Source: Sphaerolaimus hirsutus (lineage: Eukaryota > Nematoda > Chromadorea > Monhysterida > Sphaerolaimidae). Taken from it: DNA of 64,000 nt. Shown piece by piece: positions 52,162-61,900 of this stretch. The notes under the pieces were generated by a model. That model made no database searches, had not been told where the DNA came from, and saw only the letters and a list, made by a program, of their open reading frames with translations. Within the stretch, counting starts at the first letter, position 1. Every line of letters starts with the position of its first letter. The position numbers and the translations under genes were made by a program. The stretch covers positions 13,543,147 through 13,607,146 of the forward strand of contig OZ038457.1 of the NCBI GenBank assembly GCA_964036195.1, read 5' to 3'.

Positions 52162-55100
52162 TCATATCACTCTGAAACCCAAAAACATAGCCAGCCCCAC
52201 GATGTGACCAGAGAACGCCATTCGGGACCACATATTGTAAGCATGCCACGCAGAGTAACCCTGTAAAAAAGTTGAATGTGAACCGGATATTATATTTATG
52301 ACAAACTATAACTACTGCAACATTCGTTGCTACTTTTCGTATCATCAGTGAATCTGTAATCACCACGCGACTAGCAATGTTTGAAGTTTTTATAGCCGCT
52401 TTTTTTAAAACGCAGGCATAGAAACCGTTTTTTTTTGTAAAGGGCAGATAAACTTTTCACTACTGATTCACTAGGCATTTTACATTTTTCGTGCTGTGGC
52501 TGTCAAGTGCATAGGGTAGCATTATAAGTGATTCTGGTAGAAATCCATTTTTCAATCGCATTTTGTCGAAGGTTCCTGACATCAATCAAAGCGTGGAATA
52601 ATGCTTATAAAACATTATAAGAGAAGGATAATACAGTGAGAGTGATGTTCCACACTGTGGAGGTATGTGGGAGCACATTGGCTGGATTAGGTATGACTGG
52701 CGTTTTTAGAAAATGAATACCGTATTTCCTCGAAATACCCCCCGGGGGTGATTGTTTCATAGTGGTCCCGAGAGGGGGGGGGCAGGGGTCTCCAAGATTT
52801 TGGCCCTCGCGGGGGCTGGATAGATAGCAAATCGCTCCTCCGGAGGGATAGATAGCTGAAAAAATTTTCTGGGGGGGGGGCTGGGGGGGGGCTCGCGGGG
52901 GCAAAATATATAGGCTTTTTCAGTGCATAGAAGGCCGTAATGGGGAAAAAATCGCTAATAATCAGTTAAAAGTGGCCAAAAGTAGGTTTAAAATGGCTAA
53001 AAACAGGCATATAACCATGCATATAGCCGGAGAGCACGATTTTGAAGGTGAAAAACTATAAAAAGGTGCAAAAATGAGTGATTTTGAGCAAAAATTGGGG
53101 CAAAATTTCTCAAAAACCACTCCAGATAGATAGATAGCTGAGCGATTTGGGGGGGGGGGTCTTTGGGGGTAGTAGGCAAAAATTTTGCCTCGGGATAGAT
53201 AGATAGCTGAGCGGCCTCCGGGATAGATAGATAGCTGGCGGATTTGGGGGGGGGGCAGCCCCCCCCCCCAGCCCCCCCCCCTAGGAGACCCCTGGGGGGG
53301 GGTTAAACGAGGGGGGGGGTTATTATTTCACAAGAAAATTTTTGAAAACCAAGTACAAAATTGTTGTCTGAAACGTACGCAGACGTCGAAACATGCAACA
53401 AAAACCGCCATTTATAAGGTTCTGTAGACTAATATTAGTATGTAGGTAGATGGTATGTACACTGTTCTAACGTGACACCGACATTGTTTTAACGTGTGTT
53501 CTGCAGTACACTGAACACAAACTACAGTTATTGTCATGTACGTTCCCTTTACACTCAATTTGGGGGGGGGGGTATTTCGAGGGGGGGGGGTGATTGTTTC
53601 ATAGTGGTCTCGAGAGGGGGTGGGGTCAAACGAGGGGGGGGGTGATTGTTTCATAGTGGTCTTGAGAGGGGGTGGGGTCAAACGAGGGGGGTATTTCAAG
53701 GGGGGGGGGGTATTTCGAGGAAATACGGTACCTTGAGTGTCACTGCATATTTACTTAAGAAGCATGTGTATGCACATGTGAATTTTACCCAGTTAATCTG
53801 TACTGAAAATTTCACTGCCATTGGGAAAGGGATACCAATGCTTACATTTTTTAATGGTTAAAGAAAACTGCTGCCATCCCCAGCATAAACACACCACTTC
53901 CGCTTCTGTCGACGCATTGAACAACATCCCCAAATATGAATACTGCAGCAGTGCCACGACCCCAAGCAACAAGTTCAAAGCGCTAGCCCGCAATGTCCCC
54001 TGCGGGTGAAATAATTCCCGTGAGAATACATTAGAGATTTGGAGTGGACTAAATATGTGACATCGTAGTTTTAATTTTATGCAAAATAATTATTTTTAAG
54101 GTCGGTGATTGAGATAAAGTGTTCTCAGCAAATTGATTTTTTTTTCTTACAAAACACCGAATCTTTAAAATTAAATGTTCAAATAGGGTCTTTTTAAGTT
54201 TGGGAGTGGGCTGGGTAGGGCTCGAAACTCGATTTTTTTCAAACTCGAGTTCGAGTCGCAACCCCAAATTTTTTCCGGTCGAGTCGGCGAGTCGAGTCGG
54301 GCAAGACACTGAAAAGTCGAGTCGAGTCTGCCAAAAATCTCGAGTCTCGAGTCGAGTCGGATGCATTACTTTTTGGTATGACCCTTGCAGAAATTTCTTA
54401 TACTGGTTTCTCTTCCAATGTATTCACACACACTTAATGAAGTCTAAATGCCAACAGTTCATTTAATTATCAAGATAAAGCAAAAATAGAACTTTTTATC
54501 ACTCATGTTGCTACAAATAAAGTTGCAAAAATAAAATCAGCCTACGGATGGATAATTAACATCTTTTACAGCATTTTTTTGGATCAGTGCCAACATTGTG
54601 CAATGCATTTGAGGTGGTGTGTATATCATGGATGGTGTGTGTATTTCATTATGTAGAATTGTATGGTAACAAGAAATTTGAGTTTTAACAACATTCAATA
54701 CATACGTCAAGCCAATCGACAATATATCACACGTGGTATGGAAATGCGCGCTCGCGCGCAAAATTTTTGAATAATATGTTAAAAAGTTCATATCAAAATT
54801 GATTTTTTAGGTCAGTATTCAATGGAAACCCCGACTCGAAATTTGCCAATATTTCGAGTCGAGTCAGGCAAAAACCTCGAGTCTCGAGTTTGGGCCAAAT
54901 TTTTCCGGTCGAGTCAGTCGAGTCGAGTCGGTACCCTGTTTTACCCTCGAGTCACGAGTCGAGTCGAGTCGAGTTCGAGCCCTAGGGTTGGGCGTTTCGT
55001 GGGGGTTCAATATACAGCAGAAGATTTGCCAATACTAAACCGGCCACGTAAATATATTTGGCAAATATGAAACTGACGGATTTGTGTTTGTGCCCACACT

Positions 55101-58100
55101 CCGTTCTGCAAGGACGACTTTCTACGCAGCTATCGAAAATGGCTGCCAATCGCTTTCTGCAGCCTGAAAAACATGCACTATGTATTTTGAAATTCTTTTG
55201 CTTCAAGGTTTTTGAAAAAATAAAAAAATCTTAAAAATAATTTTGGTGTTTGAACAAAATAATTCATATTTGTCCAACCCTACAACCGACCAAATTCAGC
55301 GTAAGTGTAGAATCCCAATGAGAGCAGGGTTAGCGACATTTGCACGTTGAATCCCTGCAAATACACATAAAATTTAGCGGTACGACAGCTACGTAGTGGT
55401 TTTTGACTGATCCACCGTACATGTAAACTGACATGGAGCATGGAACTGGCCAAGTAGGTCCCTGCTATGGCCCAAAATGCACCAAAAGTTCTGAGTGGTC
55501 TGAACACGTCTGCAATTGATCCAAGTATTGCTGACGGCTCATTGTGGCAGACAAATGTCTTAAAGACGAGTGACGACTAACATATTTTGAGGAAGGCATG
55601 GATGGGTACATTCCAGTTTATCACAATCTGCACCAAACTCCTCGGTAATTCCAGGTCAATCAAACGACAAACGGTACTCGGCCTGTGAACGTTGGGCAAG
55701 TTTTTGTTTTTAATGGCCCCACACACGCTAGTTGACATCGACACCAAATGTCAACTGGTTTCATTCCCAATTCAAAGATTGCATTTGAACGTCGTTCGTC
55801 CACTCGCCAGCAAGCTTTGACCAGTTGACATTTGGTGTCGATGTCAACTAGCGTGTGGGGGCCCAATAGGACAGTTATAGCCCACAAAAGCACGAAACAC
55901 ATGTGAAAAAGGAAACGAACTTAAATGCCAAATCCCAGCCGACCAAAAGGATGCCGCCTTGGCCAAAAAAGCATGTAAAGTAGTGGCTGAAGCGGTACGT
56001 GTGCGCTTCGCGGTAGCACCAAATCCACCTTAATGTATGATAATATGCAAAGTTGAGGAGTTTTTCACTGGTCGCGACCGGGAGTAGAGAAAATAATATT
56101 TTTGCTAAATAATAATGCTTGATTAAAAAAACACAATTACAAATGTTAAAAAAGTGATATCAGATTTTTCACATGGCCCAAAAGTTGGCATAGGATAAAA
56201 GAAAACACACATGAAGTTGTAGTTAAATAATTTATTGTTGTGCCATGGCTGTGGAGCATTATAAGTGGTGATTTGTGCCAAAAAAAATCATGGTAAATAG
56301 TAGAGATGGCCAGTGTTTTTCAAATGTAGTCAAAATATGTTTGTTTGTTAAAAACTTTAATTTTGAAAAATCTAAACATTCGACCGAACATTTTGGTGCG
56401 ATTTTTAAGCACCTTTCCAATTGCAAAAATTTCTGCTCAAAAATGAAACGAAAGTGTTCGGCAATTGAAGTACCGTAAATCCTCGAATATGTCCCCGGGG
56501 AGTTATTGTTTCCTCAGAATTATTAGAGGGGGGAGTTATACCAGGGGGGAGTTATTCGTGGGGGGAGTGATTTTTTCATCGGAATATTGAGTAAAAAGCA
56601 TGATCAATAACAATATCATCTGAATGGGTTAAGTAGGTTGCATAAACGTGTAAGCCAGACTAGAAACCCCGTAATTCGTGCAATGAAATCAATGTTAGTC
56701 TGCATCAACTGCAAAAAATGCATACTTTTAATGAACATACCAATACATACATACGTTTTTATATGTGAACTTTTTCCAACACATAAAAAACGGGGGAGTT
56801 TTTCGAGGGGGGGGGTTATTTTTCCTCAGTCAGTTTACAGGGGGGAGTTATTCGAGGGGGACTTATTCGAGGATTAACGATAAATTTTGTTTCCGCGTAG
56901 CTACCAAATCAGATAATAAATTGCACCTGTTCATATCAACCAATGCCTGTGGGATGAGCCACTCAGCTATGCAAGCGCTGTACAACAGACAGGCAAACGA
57001 CACTGCCAAACACAAGATTCCCAGCACAATGGCTTGTATCGATGCCTGCAAATCGATGCAACCAATGTCATACACTAATCTGCCAACTGCACTATGAAGC
57101 GCACAAACACGATCTCACCTTACCCTGACTGGCTTCTTCTGCAGCAGCCATTTGTAATCATCGAAACTGATCCAACACCCGAACAAGACAGTGGCACAAT
57201 CCAAACTGTAGCCCAGGTACCACGCACATGAATTGAGTACTTGGAGGACATTGGCACCAGGGGCACCATCTTCTGATCTTTTTGATAGGGAAATGCTCGC
57301 GTCGTGACATAGGCTTATCATTTTCATTGTTAGAATCATGAGAGGTCCGCGCACTTTCGTGAACAGCATGGGGTCGAGAAAAAAGTGGCTGAAAATGTCT
57401 GCCGAAATTGTGTGAGTGTCAAGGAAAATATGAATTATGTCACTCACCACACAATGATGTATGCAACGGCAAAAACGGCACCGTTTCGCGTCAAACTTTC
57501 AGATTTGACTGACAACCCATACTGATGGAAAAGTATCAGAATGACTGTTGTCAGTGCCAACGTGCACAAACAGTAAAAGCAGTGACGATCCAACTGCGTC
57601 AGCACCAAAAAGCTGCCAAGTGTTGCCGAAATGATGCTGCATACGGGACGCGGAATCGCACCTGAATGATGGCGCACGGTTACAGGACATCGAAACTTGG
57701 ATCTGAAACTTGGAAGCGCACAGGGATGGAGGCATGTATGTGAGGTTGGCTAAGGTCCAAGTTACCCGTTGCGTATTGTACGAACGAGAGTGAAAGCTGT
57801 CCCGCTAAATTTGGTCCATATTGCCAATGTTCACCTTCATAATCTACCGTATATCCTCGAATAAATCCCCAGGGCAGTTATTTTTTCGTCAGCGTTTTTG
57901 AGAGGGGAGTTATTCAAGGGGGGAGTTATTATTTTGTCAGAAAACTTGGACTTATTTCATCGTATGAATGCATTCTGTCAACTCATGTAATCCAGGTATT
58001 TAACAGTTCTACGACAACTAAAAGGTGTGTAAACACTGCGAACACATTTATCTGCTGTCGCTGCCATATGTTAATATTCTTTTGTATTTTCATCGCTAAA

Positions 58101-58638
58101 TTTTGTAGCATATTTTTCACCCAGAGGGGGGAGTTATTATTTCGTCAGAGGTTTTGAGGGGGGGGGGTTATTCGAGGGGGTTCTTATTCGAGGATATACA
58201 GTATATATACATAGTTTAAAAAAACTTTTTCAGTTATTTTCAACCTATGTTATTTTTATCTATAATTTCGAAATCTTTGGCCAACTGCCAACTTCACATC
58301 TCCGATCGCACAGCACGATAGCGCACGCGACGTTCCAGAAAATACTAAAAGGAAATATATAGATAAATTGACTCTGAGATAAAGTACAACCCACCAACAC
58401 TTATAACGCATCTCATTGCGAAACAACACGTGAGATACTTTAAGAATAACTGCAGTACTGGACCGCTAGATGTCGGCCACAAGCACTGGTTCCACAGTTC
58501 AACGGCTGGTAATTTGTCCACAGAAAATGCACCAGCCTCATATTCGGGGTAATCGAGATCGGTGTAAAAATCGTAGAAAATTTGCGATTCTTCATCATAA
58601 TAGTCCTGATATTGCTCACCGCGGGCGACTGGATCCAT
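52162..58638 (-). CDS. PORCN: Protein-serine O-palmitoleoyltransferase Porcupine
   Basis: Eleven exons: 58401-58638, 57448-57661, 57124-57388, 56927-57045, 55921-56028, 55582-55682, 55433-55509, 55291-55354, 55078-55163, 53895-53999, 52162-52260; about 491 aa. Porcupine is an ER multi-pass MBOAT enzyme that attaches palmitoleate to a serine of Wnt proteins, needed for Wnt secretion. Recognisable blocks: LWNQCLWPT near the N-terminus, LTMKMISLCHD and FGCWISFDDYKWLLQ in exon 3, FSHYFTCFFGQGG in exon 5, DLELPRSLVQIVINWNVP in exon 6, ASSMLH/GFNVQMSLTLLSLG across exons 7-8 with the MBOAT catalytic His at the junction, CRKRLAAIFDSCV in exon 9, ALNLLLGVVALLQYSYLGMLF in exon 10 (split here in two: ALNLLLGVV, ALLQYSYLGMLF), and WHAYNMWSRMAFSGH in the last exon. 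The N-terminus has an acidic, Tyr/Asp/Glu-rich extension absent from the human enzyme. An in-frame ATG at 58665 could add nine residues. Exon 10 may end at 53898 instead (one codon less). Introns carry several DNA elements. Confidence 0.95.
52380..52717. mobile_element. Truncated TAGGGATGG-family element in PORCN intron 10
   Basis: CATTATAAGTGATTCTGGT, AGAGTGATGTTCCACACTG-type and GGGAGCACATTGGCTGGAT units in family order, broken at the right by the TACCGTATT element. Confidence 0.55.
52718..53730. mobile_element. TA-flanked MITE (TACCGTATT family) split by a nested element
   Basis: Ends TACCGTATTTCCTCGAAATA and TCGAGGAAATACGGTA. Interior has three GATTGTTTCATAGTGGTCY units; interrupted by 52783-53294. 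Confidence 0.75.
52783..53294. mobile_element. hAT-type MITE, CAGGGGTCTC/GATA family, nested in a poly-G run
   Basis: Best-preserved ends of its family: CAGGGGTCTCCAAGATTTTG and CTAGGAGACCCCTG. Flanked by at least eight G on each side, compatible with an 8-bp duplication but not provable. Internal GGATAGATAGATAGCTGAGC units. Confidence 0.75.
54216..54984. mobile_element. hAT-type MITE, TAGGGCTCGAA family, with CGAGT subterminal arrays
   Basis: Ends TAGGGCTCGAAACTCGA and GTCGAGTTCGAGCCCTA; flanks GGGCTGGG (54208-54215) and GGGTTGGG (54985-54992), 7 of 8 identical. CGAGTCGAGTC arrays at both ends; GC palindrome at 54746-54768. PORCN intron 9. Confidence 0.8.
55715..55864. repeat. Near-perfect palindromic repeat in PORCN intron 5
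   Basis: 150 bp; arms GGCCCCACACACGCTAGTTG and CAACTAGCGTGTGGGGGCC with a second paired block GACACCAAATGTCAACTGG. It makes up most of the 238-bp intron. Confidence 0.7.
56471..56882. mobile_element. TACCGTA-family MITE, diverged subfamily, PORCN intron 4
   Basis: Left end TACCGTAAATCCTCGAATAT, right end TTATTCGAGGATTAACGATA; GGGAGTTATT units replace the GGTATTTC units of the main family. Ends 44 bp from the exon 4 donor. Confidence 0.6.
57845..58203. mobile_element. TACCGTA-family MITE, diverged subfamily, PORCN intron 1
   Basis: Left end TACCGTATATCCTCGAATAA, right end TTATTCGAGGATATACAGTA; GGGGAGTTATT units on both sides. Confidence 0.65.
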
Positions 58639-58940
58639 TGTGAAATCATTACAGGTAATAGACACATTCGTTTCTTATTTTTAATTTATGAAATATAAGT
58701 ATCACCTGTCTGTGTCTTGGGGAAATGTTACAGAATGCGAATGGATTGGCAAATTCCATTTTACTCTTACTATACCACGGATTGATAATCTTCGCTGCTT
58801 CAAAGTGTCTAACAAACACTACGTTCATGAAACCGTGCTCAATCAAGGCGTCATCATCGGCATGCTGCTTGCTGCCGTACAAATGTGACGTGAACTTTCG
58901 AAACACCCTTTGACCTCGCCTACAGCTTTATCTGGCCGAC
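58639..58940. promoter_or_regulatory. Probable bidirectional promoter of PORCN and SKIC8
   Basis: The two start codons lie 302 bp apart on opposite strands with no recognisable repeat between them. This is inference from spacing; I see no clear TATA box. Transcription starts or 5' noncoding exons cannot be placed. Confidence 0.45.
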
Positions 58941-61900
58941 ATGTTTTCAGTGCTATACAAATTAGAGCAAGGTAGGTATATTATTTCGACCATTCTTAGG
59001 AGACTTTGCCGCGAATTTTAATCGTGTGCATTTTGCAGCGGGAAGCGACAATCTGTGGTCGGTTGCGTGGGTGAAATCTGAGGACGAGAATGGCAAGCGT
59101 GATTACATCGCCGCGGGCGCGAGGAATGCTCACTTGAAACTGTGGCAATGGTCAGGAACCACTCCCCACTTTGCACTTAACACTTAACAATTAATCACTT
59201 AACACTTTACATGACTTTAACACATTTTCGATCACTAACAATAACAATTTCGAACACTAACATTTTAACACGTATCACTTTTTAGAAGGTCTGTAAGTGC
59301 CACCCAGTAGTAGGGATGGCCAAAAAACGTTTTTTTAACGACCCTGTTTTTTTATATAAAAAAAACGTTTTTAAAAAAAAAACGGTTTTTTTAAAGCTCC
59401 CAGATATGGTTATGGGTCAACATATACAGGCATATCAAACCATTGCCAGTACTTTGTGATGTTATATATAGCCACAGAATGGCTGTGGAGCCGTGGGATA
59501 GCATTATAAGTGGTAATTTCTGTCAAAAATATCCATAAAATATCCAATACGTATATCGCCTTTTGTCGAATGTTCGTGACTTCAAGTCAAGTTTTGCATG
59601 GAATAGCACTTATACAAGGTTATAATATAAGGCTAATCCATTGACAGTGATGGATCACACTGTAGAAGTATGTGGGAGCACATTGGCTGGATATTATATG
59701 CTACACTAACATATCACGACTTATTATGACACAATAGCATGAACAAATGGAAGCTTTCACACTAAAAATGCCTCAAAACCAATGAAAACAATCACAAAGT
59801 GTAAAGTGTATGTGAAATTGCGCGCTTGCGCACAAAAAAATTGCAAAATACCTAGTACAGGGTACAAAAAATTTTGGCTGATGTTTTTAAAAAAAACAAC
59901 GGTTTCGATGTCTCTGTTTAAAAAAACAAACGGTTAAAAAACACCGGCCATCCCTACCCAGTAGCCGAGACTCGATTCAGTGTTTCGTTTAATGCCGTTG
60001 TGTGTTTGTTCAGGTCCGAGGCGGATGGCCTGCGCGAGTGCCACGACAGCGAACCGCACCGCCTGTCCATTGTGGGGCTGCATTCAGTCGGCTCCGGTTT
60101 GTTTCTTACACCTTCTGTCTGATTAAGTATTTACTTGTTTTGGCTGTTTGAGATTAGGCCTTCACATATTGGTAGTTCATAGTGATATGTTGGGAAATTT
60201 TCAATATGAAAGGTGCCCTATATCAGATATTCTTTTGAGTATGATTTTCGATGTCCCTCTCAAATAACCGATATCGATGTTCATATATAAATATCGTCTA
60301 AACTGGGAGTGCTTCTGCTGCCACTTTCGGAACACGGCAGCACCCCACTCACTTCACTCCCCCCTTTTCAGAGGGTCTGCTCGCTTCGAGCAGCCAGGAT
60401 TGCGTAATCAAAGTGTGGCGCGCACCCGACATGGATTGCCTCACAACCATTGGTTTGCAGTTTTTCAGTCTGTTATTGTTTTTAATTGTGTGTAACAGTT
60501 ATGTTTCTCTTTTAGACGCGAGCCCCTTCGACTCGTGGATGGTGGCCTTTTCTCCCGATGGCCGACATCTGGCCACTGGCGCTATAGGTTAGCTACACAA
60601 ACACACGGCTTTAATTCCGCCAATGTTTTCTGTTTTAGAACAAATCACATCACGTGCGCTGCCCATATGAATTTTTATGTAAATTTCACGTCAGGTGGCA
60701 AGGTAACCGTCTACGATGTTGGCACTGGCGAACAGGTTCAAACTATTTCTACACCATCGAAGTTCATCATGTGTCTATGCTACGTGAGTCATTTCGCGTG
60801 CCCATCCATGCATTGTGGTGCTATGTTGAGTATGGATGCGGATTAGAAAATCATTTTGTTAACTGCTTGATTTCTAAAATCTATTTTTCTAATCGGTTTT
60901 AAAATTTAGTTTAAAATATGCTAAAAGTAGGTATGGCCGTCCCGATAGGTAGGCAGTGGTTTTTATCAACGTTTCTAAAACAAACATAAGCATCAAACAA
61001 ACTGCAGCTGCGTAATATATGACCATAGTGTGTGTCTAATCTTTCTAAAATTCAGAATCTACTAAAACACTGTCTACCCAAACTACGGCACACTAACAGA
61101 CGCCATGCGGCACTCGACTGGTGGCCGGCTCCAGCGAGGGCAACGTGCACGTGCTGGACGTGGAATCGGGTCGCCTGGTGGGCGACGTGGAGGCGCACAT
61201 GATGCCCGTGCGTAGCGTGGCGCTCGCTGCCGGCGGTCGACTGCTCGCCACCGCCAGCGACGACAGGACGGTCAAGCTGTTCGACTTGGCCAATGTGGCC
61301 GCAGACAAGGAGAATGGAGTTGATGCGGGTTCGGCGATTTTATGTTTTATATTTGAAGACGACTTCTAAATGTCGATAATTCCAAAAAGTCGATTTCGAG
61401 ATAACTGCCGTTTTATGTTTCATGTTCAATTCTCTGCCAGTGATGCATGTCCAATGGGCTCGCTCGCTCGCTGACGCATCCAGAGAGGACTCCAGGAAAT
61501 AGTGTACACACTTATCACTGATATTTTTTCACACGAAGAGTGGACTGCTCGACATACCGATTGGAGTTATCGACTACAGGATTTTCACTTTAGTTAAGAT
61601 TTCAACACAAGGTTTTTTTAAACTGTTGCTAATAGTCCCCAAAATTGTCATAATGTGAAACATAAAAACAACGGCATTAAGGTTGAATTTTTTGGAATTC
61701 TAGTTAACCGTGACTAATTCTAATTCACCGAATTTTCGAAATGTTGAATTTATTCACTTTCATAAGCATTCACCGTATATATTCGATTCTGTATCAATAA
61801 TTGGCTTGTTACTCAACTGCAGCATCGCACGAGCAGCTAGTTGGCTGCATGTCGGGCCACGGCGGCTGGGTGCTCGCCTGCGACGCGCCATCGCCCAATG

